NCBI RefSeq assembly: GCF_042731755.1
Contig: NZ_JBHWLR010000005.1
Span: forward strand, 372,001 to 436,000
Direction: 5' to 3'
Length of the DNA: 64,000 bases
Source of the DNA: Promicromonospora sp042731755
GTDB lineage: Bacteria; Actinomycetota; Actinomycetes; Actinomycetales; Cellulomonadaceae
Positions 40,407 through 48,519 of this stretch are shown here, piece after piece; within the stretch, counting starts at the first letter, position 1; each line of letters starts with the position of its first letter. Position numbers and translations under genes: made by a program. Under the pieces are notes generated by a model. It was not told the DNA's origin. It was given only the letters and a program-made list of their open reading frames with translations, and made no database searches.

Positions 40407-40468
40407 CTTTGAGGCCCTGTTTTCTCCTCTTTCAGCCGCCTGAAAGAGGAGAAACCAGGGCCTCAAAG
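40407..40468. repeat. Palindrome with 29-bp arms
   Basis: Arms 40407-40435 and 40440-40468 pair with a single mismatch around CCGC. The arm starts CTTTGAGGCCCTG and contains a pyrimidine-rich TTTTCTCCTCTTTC. Located between the convergent monooxygenase and enoyl-CoA hydratase genes, 61 bp past the former's stop; a strong bidirectional terminator candidate. Confidence 0.93.
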
Positions 40469-40582
40469 AGAACCCGCCGAAGCAGGGCGGCCGCGGCCCG
40501 GCCACGGGCGACGCGACCGCTGGCGGCGGCCGCCCGGCTGCTGGCGGCCACGGGCCGGCCACGGGCCGGCCACTGTCAGCCT

Positions 40583-40696
40583 GGCCCGCGCGTCAGGCCG
40601 GGGTGCCGTGGCGGCCGGCGCCCGCGGCGAAGTCGGCCGGGCCCGCGCGTCAGGCCGGGGTGCCGTGGCGGCCGGCGCCCGCGGCGAAGTCGGCCG
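40583..40696. repeat. 57-bp tandem duplication across a stop codon
   Basis: Copies 40583-40639 and 40640-40696 are essentially identical. The second contains the last codons and stop of the enoyl-CoA hydratase gene; the first repeats the same codons and stop in frame downstream. The stretch just before (40500-40583) is low-complexity CGGGCCGGCCA-type sequence. Confidence 0.9.
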
Positions 40697-41411
40697 CGCC
40701 CGCGTAGGCGTCCGCCGACAGGGAGCGTTCGCCGTGCGCCCACTCCTGGGCCAGCGCCTCCGGCTCGCCCAGGCCCCACTGGTCCAGCACCGACGCGCGG
40801 TCCTCGCGGAGGCAGACCTGCGGGAACGCCGCGAGCGACGCCGCCAGCCCCACGGCCGCCGACACCGCCTGCCCCGCCGGCACCACCCGGTTGGCCAGGC
40901 CGATGCGCAGCGCCTCGTCGGCCTCGACGGACCGGCCGGTGAGGATCATGTCCATCGCGTGCGACTGCCCGATCAGCCGGGGCAGCCGAACGGTGCCGCC
41001 GTCGATCAGCGGGACGCCCCAGCGGCGGCAGTAGACGCCGAAGACCGCGGTCTCGTCGGCGACGCGCAGGTCGGCCCACGCCGCCAGCTCCAGCCCGCCC
41101 GCGACGGCGTGGCCGGACACGGCAGCGATGACGGGCTTGCTCAGCCGCAGCCGGGTGGGGCCCATGGGCCCGTCGCCGTCGGGCGCGGCGCGGTTGCCGT
41201 CCTGGGTGCCGAGCGCCTTGAGGTCGGCACCGGAGCAGAACGTGCCGCCCGTGCCGTACAGCACGGCGGCGGTCGCGGCGTCGTCGGCGTCGAAGGCCCG
41301 GAACGCGGCGGCGAGCGCCGCAGCCGTGGGGCCGTCGACGGCGTTGCGTCGCTCGGGGCGGTCGATGCCGATCAGGGTGACGCTGCCCTCGCGGGTGACC
41401 AGGACGCTCAT
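40650..41411 (-). CDS. Enoyl-CoA hydratase/isomerase family protein
   Basis: A 253-residue crotonase-fold enzyme acting on acyl-CoA thioesters. Oxyanion-hole elements are GTGGTFCSGADLKALG and AVSGHAVAGGLELAAWADLR; the first catalytic Glu position is replaced in the AVFGVYCRRWGVPLIDGG segment by a non-acidic neighbourhood, so isomerase or hydrolase activity is possible. ATG at 41409-41411 overlaps the acyl-CoA ligase stop, so the ligase product is probably its substrate. The 3' end is tandemly duplicated after the stop. Confidence 0.87.
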   Translation of the reverse strand: MSVLVTREGSVTLIGIDRPERRNAVDGPTAAALAAAFRAFDADDAATAAVLYGTGGTFCSGADLKALGTQDGNRAAPDGDGPMGPTRLRLSKPVIAAVSGHAVAGGLELAAWADLRVADETAVFGVYCRRWGVPLIDGGTVRLPRLIGQSHAMDMILTGRSVEADEALRIGLANRVVPAGQAVSAAVGLAASLAAFPQVCLREDRASVLDQWGLGEPEALAQEWAHGERSLSADAYAGAADFAAGAGRHGTPA

Positions 41412-42934
41412 CGGCTGCCCTCCCACAGGGGTTCGCGCAGCGCGCGGCGCAGCACCTTGCCGACGGGCGACAGCGGCACCGAGTCGACCGCGCGCACGGA
41501 CTTGGGCACCTTGTAGCCGGCGAGCTTGTCGCGGACGGCGGCCTGGAGCGCGGCCTCGTCGACGGCGGCGCCCGGCGCGGGCACGACGAACGCGGTGACG
41601 GCCTCGACCCAGGTGTCGTCGGGGGCGCCGACGACGACGGCCTGGGCCACCGACGGCTGGGCGAGCAGCACGTCCTCGACCTCGCGCGGGTAGACGTTGT
41701 AGCCGCCGGTGATGATCATGTCGCTGCGGCGGTCCACGAGGTAGAGGTAGCCGCGCTCGTCCACGCGGGCCATGTCGCGGGTGCGCAGCCAGCCGTCGCC
41801 GGCGAACATCTCGGCGTTCAGCTCGGGGGCGGCGTGGTAGCCGGCCATGGTGAACGGCGCGCGCACCCGGATCTCGCCGATCTCGCCGGGCGCGACGGGG
41901 GTGCCGGCGTCGTCGGTGACGAGGATCTGGGCGTCGAGCGCGGGCTGGCCGCAGGAGCCCAGCAGGGACGGGTCGACGTGGTCGGCGGCGTCGAGCACCG
42001 TGAGGCACAGCGGCGCCTCGGTCTGGCCGTAGTACTGCGCGAACCGGGGGCCCCACACGTCCATGGCCTGCTCGATCACGGGCCGCGGCATGGGGCTGGC
42101 GCCGTAGATGGCGGTGCGCAGGGAGGACACGTCCGCCTGCTGGGCGACCCCGGACGAGAGCAGCATCCCGATCATCGTGGGCACCAGGTTGATCTCGGTG
42201 GCGCGGTACCGGGCGATCGCGTCGACGTAGCCCTGGGGCTCGAAGCCGGACAGCACCACGGACTCCCCGCCGCGCAGCCAGTACGGCAGCACGAACGTGC
42301 CGCTGGCGTGGATCAGGCTGGCCGCGTGCAGCATCACCGAGTCGCGCGCGGGGCTGACCAGGTTGGTCAGGATGTTCGTGACGATCGCGGCGTAGCTGGC
42401 CTGGGTGTGCTCGACCGCCTTGAGCGTGCCCGTGGTGCCCGACGTGTACAGCAGCAGGATCGGGTCCCGCGGGTGCGCGGGCAGGTTCGGGTCGGCGGTG
42501 GAGACGTCCTGCATCGCCGTGAGCAGGTCCGGTCCGCCGACGGCGCCGGCCGCGCCGAGGCCCAGCGTCGTCAGGCCGTGCGCCTCGGCGAGCTCGCCCG
42601 CCCGCTCGGCCAGGGCGGCGTCGTGCACCAGGAGGCGCACCTCCGTCTCCTGGAGCATGCGGCCCTGCTCCGTGGCGGACAGCCGCGCGTTGAGCGGCAC
42701 CCGCGTGACCCCCGCCTTGAGGCAGGCGAAGTCCATGGCGATGGACCACAACCCGTTGCCCATCAGCAGCGCCACGCGCGCGCCCGGCTCGGCGCCGTGG
42801 GCGTGCAGCACCCGCGCCATGGCGTTCGCCGCGGCGTCCACCTGCGCATACGTCAGCGACTCGGCACCGAAGCGGACGGCGGTGCGGGGCCCGAACCGGG
42901 CGGCGCCGCGGCGGACCAGGTCAACGGTGAGCAT
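41408..42934 (-). CDS. AMP-dependent acyl-CoA synthetase
   Basis: A 508-residue adenylating enzyme of the acyl-CoA ligase class. Motifs are ILLLYTSGTTGTLKAVEHTQ (P-loop), YGQTEAPLC, DGWLRTRDMARVDERGYL and the C-terminal GKVLRR with the catalytic Lys. It activates a carboxylic acid and loads it on CoA; chain type cannot be read. It heads a two-gene unit with the enoyl-CoA hydratase. Upstream is a 107-bp gap with a 32-bp palindrome. The P450 gene beyond may be co-regulated. Confidence 0.9.
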   Translation of the reverse strand: MLTVDLVRRGAARFGPRTAVRFGAESLTYAQVDAAANAMARVLHAHGAEPGARVALLMGNGLWSIAMDFACLKAGVTRVPLNARLSATEQGRMLQETEVRLLVHDAALAERAGELAEAHGLTTLGLGAAGAVGGPDLLTAMQDVSTADPNLPAHPRDPILLLYTSGTTGTLKAVEHTQASYAAIVTNILTNLVSPARDSVMLHAASLIHASGTFVLPYWLRGGESVVLSGFEPQGYVDAIARYRATEINLVPTMIGMLLSSGVAQQADVSSLRTAIYGASPMPRPVIEQAMDVWGPRFAQYYGQTEAPLCLTVLDAADHVDPSLLGSCGQPALDAQILVTDDAGTPVAPGEIGEIRVRAPFTMAGYHAAPELNAEMFAGDGWLRTRDMARVDERGYLYLVDRRSDMIITGGYNVYPREVEDVLLAQPSVAQAVVVGAPDDTWVEAVTAFVVPAPGAAVDEAALQAAVRDKLAGYKVPKSVRAVDSVPLSPVGKVLRRALREPLWEGSR

Positions 42935-42956
42935 GCTCTTCCTCCACGACAGATGT

Positions 42957-42988
42957 CCGGTAAGTACGTTTCGTGACCGTACTACCGG
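42957..42988. promoter_or_regulatory. 32-bp palindromic operator upstream of acyl-CoA ligase
   Basis: CCGGTAAGTACG (42957-42968) and CGTACTACCGG (42978-42988) are inverted half-sites differing by one inserted base, with a 9-base spacer. It ends 23 bp before the ligase ATG. This looks like a dimeric repressor site (TetR or similar); no matching regulator is adjacent. Confidence 0.5.
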
Positions 42989-43041
42989 GTCTGCGCGGCG
43001 CGGAAGGGCGCGTCGACTACGTCACACCGCGGGCGCCACCC

Positions 43042-44319
43042 TCAGCGCACCACGTAGATCTCGGTGCCCGACGACCGCGCCCGCTCGTACCGGACGGGCA
43101 GCGCCTGCGGGTGCCGCACCCAGGGCGACGGGACCCAGGCGAGGTCGTGGTCCTCGACCGCGAGCTCCAGGTCGAGCTCGGTGAGCAGCCGGTTGATCGC
43201 GACGCGCGCGATGATCCGCGCCTGCCGCGACGCCGGGCACCGGTGCGGCCCCACGCCCCAGGCCAGGTGCGCCCGGTTGCCCACCTCGTCCCACATGTTG
43301 CCGGTGTGCACCAGCGGGTCCTGGTTGGCGGCGGCCACGGCCATGATCAGGGCGTCGCCCTTGCGGATCAGCTTGCCGTCGAGCTCCAGGTCGCCCATCG
43401 AGTACCGGGGCAGCGGCGGGTTCGCGGCGGGCGCCTCGCGCCAGAGCACCTCGTCGAGCGCGTCGTCCAGGGCGATCCGGCCGCCGGTCCAGCGCGCCGC
43501 GAACCGCTGGTCCGTGAGCAGCAGCCGCAGGGTGAGCGCGATCCACGCCGTGAGGAACTCGCTGGCCGCGATGAGCGGCACCGACATCGAGTCCGCGATC
43601 TCGCGGTCGTTCTGGAAGCTGGGGTGCCGCACGAACGACGACGTCAGGTCCGACCCCGCCGTCGCCTTCCGGTCCTGGACGTGCGCCATGAGGTTGCGGC
43701 CCATGCGGTCGCGCGCCTGTGCCGCCTCCCCCGTGTGGTCCATGATGTGCGCCGAGTCGACCATCATCTGGTTCGCCGTGTCGTGGTCGAAGCCGAACAG
43801 CGCCGTCACCGCGAGGAAGCCGACCTTCTTGGCCCAGTCCTGGACCAGGTCGGCCTCGCCGCTGGTGCCGAGCTCCTCGACCAGCCGCATGCTGACCTCC
43901 TCGACCTGCGCCACCACCAGCTTCTCCGGCAGCGCCTCCAGCCCGTCGTCCAGGGGCTGGCGCAGGCGGCGGCGCAGCTCGCCGTCGTGGTGGTACGAGG
44001 AGTTGCGCGGCTCCCGGGGCGAGATGCCGAGCAGCGCCGAGCGCTCCGACAGCAGCCCGTCGTAGTGCCAGCGCCAGTTGCGCGGGTCCCGGGAGAACGC
44101 CGACTCGTTCCGGGCGATCTCGCAGATCTCCGCGTGCCCCATCACCAGCCACGCCGGCACGCCCGGCTCCATGTCCACGGGGGCCACCACACCCCATCTG
44201 GCGCGCAGAACGTCGTAGATCTCCTGCGAGTCCGCGCCCCCGGTGGTTGCCGACAGGGGGGTGAGCCCGGTCAGGCTCGTGAGCTCGACGGGGGGCGTTC
44301 GAGCGACCACTCTCTCCAT
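43042..44319 (-). CDS. Cytochrome P450 without canonical ExxR
   Basis: A 425-residue bacterial P450. The heme-Cys loop is HLAWGVGPHRCPASRQARII, with Trp-Gly replacing the usual Phe-x-x-Gly start but the Gly-x-His-x-Cys order kept. The K-helix reads DEVLWREAPAANPP, so Glu is followed by V-L-W and Arg comes one place late; the standard ExxR is absent. CYP156/157-type P450s of Streptomyces are known to lack ExxR and share the AxxNPP-style sequence. The I-helix (SVPLIAASEFLTAWIAL) also lacks the usual acid-alcohol pair. Substrate and redox partner unknown. ATG at 44317-44319. Confidence 0.87.
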   Translation of the reverse strand: MERVVARTPPVELTSLTGLTPLSATTGGADSQEIYDVLRARWGVVAPVDMEPGVPAWLVMGHAEICEIARNESAFSRDPRNWRWHYDGLLSERSALLGISPREPRNSSYHHDGELRRRLRQPLDDGLEALPEKLVVAQVEEVSMRLVEELGTSGEADLVQDWAKKVGFLAVTALFGFDHDTANQMMVDSAHIMDHTGEAAQARDRMGRNLMAHVQDRKATAGSDLTSSFVRHPSFQNDREIADSMSVPLIAASEFLTAWIALTLRLLLTDQRFAARWTGGRIALDDALDEVLWREAPAANPPLPRYSMGDLELDGKLIRKGDALIMAVAAANQDPLVHTGNMWDEVGNRAHLAWGVGPHRCPASRQARIIARVAINRLLTELDLELAVEDHDLAWVPSPWVRHPQALPVRYERARSSGTEIYVVR

Positions 44320-44443
44320 CCCGCAATCACAGCACAGTGTCCGTATTGCCCGTAATCCTGGCTGCGATATTGGTACCGGTCAGAGCTCGTCGGGCCCCCG
44401 CCCGTAGGCAGCACCGTGCTCCTCGGCGCCGCCGGCCGAGGCC

Positions 44444-44475
44444 TTTCTTAGAGTTTCTTATTTCTACTTATTTCA
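44444..44475. other. AT-rich non-coding stretch with direct repeat
   Basis: On the minus strand it contains GAAATAAG twice, two bases apart, and TTGAAA at its start. It lies in the 191-bp gap between era and the P450 gene next to a 7-bp stem (44421-44441). It may be part of the P450 promoter or an era 3' processing region; nothing else is recognisable in the gap. Confidence 0.35.
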
Positions 44476-44510
44476 AGCGTGGCCCGCCGCGGCGGCGGCA
44501 GCCGACGGCG

Positions 44511-45479
44511 TCAGAAGCCCAGCCGGCGCAGCTGCTTCGGGTCGCGCTGCCAGTCCTTGGCGACCTTGACGTGCAGGTCCAGGTACACGCGCTGGCCCAG
44601 CAGCTTCTCGATGCCCTGCCGGGCCTCGGTGCCCACCGACCGCAGCCGGGACCCGCCGCGCCCGATGATGATCGCCTTCTGCGAGTCGCGCTCCACGAAC
44701 AGGTTGACGCGCACGTCCAGGAGCGGCGGGCGGCCCTTGGCCGGGTCGCCCGAGCCCTCGCGCTCGACGATCTCCTCGACGACCACCGCGAGGGAGTGCG
44801 GCAGCTCGTCGCGCACACCCTCCAGGGCGGCCTCCCGCACCAGCTCGGCCACCATGACGGCCTCGGGCTCGTCGGTCAGCTCGCCGTCCGGGTACAGCTC
44901 GGGGCCCTCGGGCAGGTGGGAGACGAGGACCGCCTCGAGCTCCTCCACCTGGTAGCCGTCCTTGGCGGAGACGGGCACGATGTCGGCCCACTCGCGGTCC
45001 ACGGACCGCGCGAGCTGGTCGACGGCGATGAGGTGCTCCATCAGGTCGGCGCGCGGCACCAGGTCGGCCTTGGTCACGACGGCGACGACGGGCACGGCCC
45101 GGCGGCCCGTCATCAGCTCGGCGAGCTGCGCCGCGATGTAGCGGTCGCCCGGACCCACCTTCTGGTCCGCGGGCAGGCAGAACGCGATGACGTCCACCTC
45201 GGACAGCGTGTCGCGGACCAGGTCGTTGAGCCGCTCCCCCAGCAGGGTGCGGGGCCGGTGCAGGCCGGGGGTGTCCACCAGCACGAGCTGGGCGTGCGGG
45301 CGGTGCACGATCCCGCGGATCGTGTGCCGGGTGGTCTGCGGCCGCGCCGACATGATCGCGACCTTCTGCCCCACCAGCGCGTTCGTCAGGGTCGACTTGC
45401 CGGCGTTGGGGCGCCCCACCAGGCAGGCGAACCCGCTCCGGTGTGCGACGGTCTGTTGCCCTGCGGGCTGCTCGCTCAA
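44511..45479 (-). CDS. era: GTPase Era
   Basis: A 322-residue essential GTPase for 16S rRNA maturation and 30S assembly. G1 is GRPNAGKST, G3 is DTPGLH, G4 is TKAD, and the C-terminal KH domain has the GRGGSRLRSVGTEARQ loop binding the 3' end of 16S rRNA. Start is TTG at 45477-45479, overlapping the CNNM stop (TTGA) with AGGAAG upstream; a GTG later in frame is possible but would remove residues before the G1 strand. Last gene of the phoH-ybeY-CNNM-era operon. Confidence 0.96.
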   Translation of the reverse strand: MSEQPAGQQTVAHRSGFACLVGRPNAGKSTLTNALVGQKVAIMSARPQTTRHTIRGIVHRPHAQLVLVDTPGLHRPRTLLGERLNDLVRDTLSEVDVIAFCLPADQKVGPGDRYIAAQLAELMTGRRAVPVVAVVTKADLVPRADLMEHLIAVDQLARSVDREWADIVPVSAKDGYQVEELEAVLVSHLPEGPELYPDGELTDEPEAVMVAELVREAALEGVRDELPHSLAVVVEEIVEREGSGDPAKGRPPLLDVRVNLFVERDSQKAIIIGRGGSRLRSVGTEARQGIEKLLGQRVYLDLHVKVAKDWQRDPKQLRRLGF

Positions 45480-46867
45480 GAGGTCACTTCCTTCTGGTCA
45501 CGCTTCTGATCACGGTGGTCGTGCTGGTCGAGACCACCGTTGCTGTCGTCCGGCTCGCCCACCGGTTCCGTGCGGTGCACGAGGATCGTCGAGATCTGCT
45601 TGCGGCGGCCCTCGACGCGCTCCGCCTCCAGGTGCACGCCGCCGACCTCGACGGAGGCGCCGGCGAGCGGCACCTTGCCCAGGGCCTTGGCGAGCAGCCC
45701 GCCGGCGGTGTCCACGTCGTCGTCGTCCAGACGCAGGTCGAACAGGTCGCCGAGCTCGTCCACCGGGAGCCGGGCGGGCACGCGCAGCACGCCGCCGCCC
45801 AGGTCCTCGACCTCCTGGACGGGCACCGTGTCGTGCTCGTCGGTGAGCTCGCCGACGACCTCCTCCAGGAGGTCCTCGATGGTCACCAGGCCCGCGACGC
45901 CACCGTACTCGTCGACCACCAGCGCCATGTGGCTGGCCGAGGCCTGCATCTCGCGCAGCAGGTCGTCGATCGGCTTGGACTCGGGTACGAAGACGGCGTC
46001 GCGCGCGACGTCGGCGGCCGGACGGCGGGACGGCTCGGGCGCGGCGCCGCCGTCGCCCACGGGCCAGTGCACCGCGGCGACGACGTCCTTCAGGTAGGCG
46101 ACGCCGACGACGTCGTCCACCGACTCGCCGACGACGGGCACGCGCGAGAAGCCGGACCGCAGGAACAGCCGCAGCACCTTGTCGAGCGAGGTGTCGGCCG
46201 TGACGGTCACCATGTCGGTGCGGGGCACCATGACCTCGCGCGTGATGGTGCCGCCCAGCTCGATCACGGAACGGAGCAGCTCCCGGTCGGACTCCTCGAA
46301 CGCGCTGGACTCCCCCACCCGGTCCGCGATGTCGCGCAGCTCCGCCTCGGTGGGCGGCGACGGGTCGACGTGCGGCACCGAGATGCGGGTCAGCCATGCG
46401 ACCGCGCGCGAGACGCCGGTCAGGGGGCCCACCAGCGCGAGCAGCACCGCGGCGGGCCGGCGGAAGCCGAGCGCGCGCGGCGAGACCCGCACGAAGATGA
46501 CGCCGACCACCACACCCACCACGAGCGCGATGAGCATGACCGGCAGCTCGTTGGGCACGCCCTCGCCCGGGATCGCCTGCTGCACCAGCAGCGTCCCGGC
46601 CGCGATGGCGACCACCTCGGACATGACCCGTACGAGCGCGAACGAGGCGACCGTCGCCGGCGGGTCCACGACGAGCGCCTGGGCCCGCCGGATCCGCTCG
46701 GCGCGCAGCGGGTCGGGCGACTGCCCCAGCTCGGCCTCCGCGAGCGCCTCGGTGAGGGACGCGCGGGTGACGCGCAGGAGCGCGGCCTCGCCGGCGGAGA
46801 GCATGCCCGCCAGCGAGAGGCCGACCAGCATGACAAGGGTCAGGAGCAGGACGATCACGCCGGTCAC
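45476..46867 (-). CDS. CNNM/CorC-family hemolysin-like protein
   Basis: A 463-residue membrane protein. Three to four N-terminal helices form a DUF21/CNNM domain (VIVLLLTLVMLVGLSLAGML ...). A pair of CBS domains follows (EVMVPRTDMVTV ... FSRVPVVGESVDDVVGVAYL, and HMALVVDEYGGVAGLVTIED), then a CorC/HlyC transporter-associated domain. These proteins are linked to Mg2+/Co2+ efflux and nucleotide sensing. Start is GTG at 46865-46867, overlapping the ybeY stop. Confidence 0.92.
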   Translation of the reverse strand: MTGVIVLLLTLVMLVGLSLAGMLSAGEAALLRVTRASLTEALAEAELGQSPDPLRAERIRRAQALVVDPPATVASFALVRVMSEVVAIAAGTLLVQQAIPGEGVPNELPVMLIALVVGVVVGVIFVRVSPRALGFRRPAAVLLALVGPLTGVSRAVAWLTRISVPHVDPSPPTEAELRDIADRVGESSAFEESDRELLRSVIELGGTITREVMVPRTDMVTVTADTSLDKVLRLFLRSGFSRVPVVGESVDDVVGVAYLKDVVAAVHWPVGDGGAAPEPSRRPAADVARDAVFVPESKPIDDLLREMQASASHMALVVDEYGGVAGLVTIEDLLEEVVGELTDEHDTVPVQEVEDLGGGVLRVPARLPVDELGDLFDLRLDDDDVDTAGGLLAKALGKVPLAGASVEVGGVHLEAERVEGRRKQISTILVHRTEPVGEPDDSNGGLDQHDHRDQKRDQKEVTS

Positions 46868-47316
46868 CGGGTCGCGAGGAAGGTCAGGAGAAGCTTGCGC
46901 TGCAGGCCGAACATCTCCTTCTCCTCCTCCGGCTCCGCGTGGTCGTAGCCCAGCAGGTGCAGGATCCCGTGCGTCGTCAGGAGCAGCAGCTCCTCGGTCG
47001 TGGAGTGGCCGGCGGCCTTGGCCTGGGTGACCGCGACCTCCGGGCACAGCACGATGTCGCCGAGCGTGCCGGCCGGGGTGATGTCGCCGTCGCGCCCGGG
47101 GCGCAGCTCGTCCATCGGGAAGGAGAGCACGTCCGTGGGGCCGGGCTCGTCCATCCACTGCACGTGCAGGTCGGACATGACGGTGGTGTCGACGAAGATG
47201 ATCGACAGCTCCGACTGGGGGTGTACCCGCATGGCGTCGAGGACGAAGCGGCCGAGCGCGGCGAACTCCGCCTCGTCGACCTCGAACCCCGACTCGTTGT
47301 TGACCTCGATGCTCAC
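46864..47316 (-). CDS. ybeY: Endoribonuclease YbeY
   Basis: A 150-residue metal-dependent RNase for 16S rRNA 3'-end maturation and ribosome quality control. The zinc motif HGILHLLGYDH (H3xH5xH) is intact near residue 115, followed by EEEKEMF. Start GTG at 47314-47316 overlaps the phoH stop by 4 bp; the N-terminal VSIEVNNESG fits the family. Confidence 0.95.
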   Translation of the reverse strand: MSIEVNNESGFEVDEAEFAALGRFVLDAMRVHPQSELSIIFVDTTVMSDLHVQWMDEPGPTDVLSFPMDELRPGRDGDITPAGTLGDIVLCPEVAVTQAKAAGHSTTEELLLLTTHGILHLLGYDHAEPEEEKEMFGLQRKLLLTFLATR

Positions 47317-48365
47317 CTGCGCTGCCTCTTGCTCCCCGGTCGGTGGTCCTGCGGCTGGCGGCCCGGACGGCGGTCGTCCGTGACCACGTCCCACCGCGCG
47401 TACGCGTCGATGATGTCGCTGACCAGGCGGTGCCGCACGACGTCGGACGACGTCAGGCGGCAGAACTCGACGTCGTCGACGCCCAGCAGGATGTCCTCCA
47501 CGACGCGGAGCCCGGAGGTGGTGCCGCCCGGCAGGTCGACCTGCGTGGCGTCGCCGGTGATCACCATCTTGGAGCCGAAGCCCAGGCGGGTCAGGAACAT
47601 CTTCATCTGCTCGGTCGAGGTGTTCTGCGCCTCGTCGAGCACGATGAACGAGTCGTTGAGCGAGCGGCCGCGCATGTAGGCCAGCGGCGCCACCTCGATG
47701 GTGCCCGCCTCGATGAGCTTGGGCACCTGCTCGGGGTCGACCATGTCGTGCAGCGCGTCGTACAGCGGGCGCAGGTACGGGTCGATCTTCTCGGACAACG
47801 TGCCGGGCAGGAACCCGAGACGCTCCCCGGCCTCGACGGCGGGGCGCGTGAGGATGATCCGGTTGACCTGCTTGGCCTGCAGCGCCTGGACGGCCTTGGC
47901 CATGGCGAGGTAGGTCTTGCCGGTACCGGCCGGGCCGATGCCGAAGGTGATGGTGTTGGTGTCGATGGCGTCCACGTACGCCTTCTGCCCCACCGTCTTG
48001 GGCCGGATGGTGCGGCCCCGGTTGGACAGGATGTTGAACGTGAGCACCTCGGCGGGGCGCGACGCCGACGCGTCGCTCAGCATCGCCACCGAACGCTTGA
48101 CGACCTCGGGGGTGAGCTGCGTGCCCGCCTCGACGACCTCGATCAGCTCGTCGAGCAGCTGGGTGACCAGGGCCACGTCGCCCGCCGGTCCGTTCACTGC
48201 GATCTCGTTGCCACGGGCGTGGACGTCGACGCCGGGGAAGCCCTCCTCGACGGCCCGCAGCACCGAGTCCCGGCTCCCGAGGAGCGCGACCGTCGGGATG
48301 TGGGCCGGGACGACGATCTTGTGCTCGATCCGGGTCTGGGACTGTGTGCTGGGCGTAGTTGTCAT
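47313..48365 (-). CDS. phoH: PhoH-family ATPase
   Basis: A 350-residue cytosolic PhoH-like ATPase/helicase-type protein. Walker A is GIGPAGTGKTYLAM near residue 140, Walker B FIVLDEAQNTS, and TGDATQVDLP the sensor motif. The N-terminal ~100 residues carry a KH-like region. It is always beside ybeY in actinobacteria, pointing to RNA processing. The basic C-terminus (RPGSKRQRR) is typical. The 154-bp gap upstream contains a GGTCCCGCGGGACC palindrome (48368-48381) and the probable operon promoter. Confidence 0.93.
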   Translation of the reverse strand: MTTTPSTQSQTRIEHKIVVPAHIPTVALLGSRDSVLRAVEEGFPGVDVHARGNEIAVNGPAGDVALVTQLLDELIEVVEAGTQLTPEVVKRSVAMLSDASASRPAEVLTFNILSNRGRTIRPKTVGQKAYVDAIDTNTITFGIGPAGTGKTYLAMAKAVQALQAKQVNRIILTRPAVEAGERLGFLPGTLSEKIDPYLRPLYDALHDMVDPEQVPKLIEAGTIEVAPLAYMRGRSLNDSFIVLDEAQNTSTEQMKMFLTRLGFGSKMVITGDATQVDLPGGTTSGLRVVEDILLGVDDVEFCRLTSSDVVRHRLVSDIIDAYARWDVVTDDRRPGRQPQDHRPGSKRQRR

Positions 48366-48519
48366 GAGCCGGTCCCGCGGGACCGATCCGCTCCTTCACG
48401 CGGTAGGGATGACGACACTGCTCATCCTATCGACCCGTCAGGGTCACGCCACGGTCTTTCCCGGACCGGGTCGAGGCGAAGTTCGGTCGGGGCCCGGCCG
48501 GGTCGCCGCCGGTGCGCGC

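Noticed and set aside
44511..45479. A frameshift at the era start because no ATG is present.
   Set aside because: TTG at 45477-45479 with an upstream AGGAAG and stop overlap explains the start; motifs are complete.
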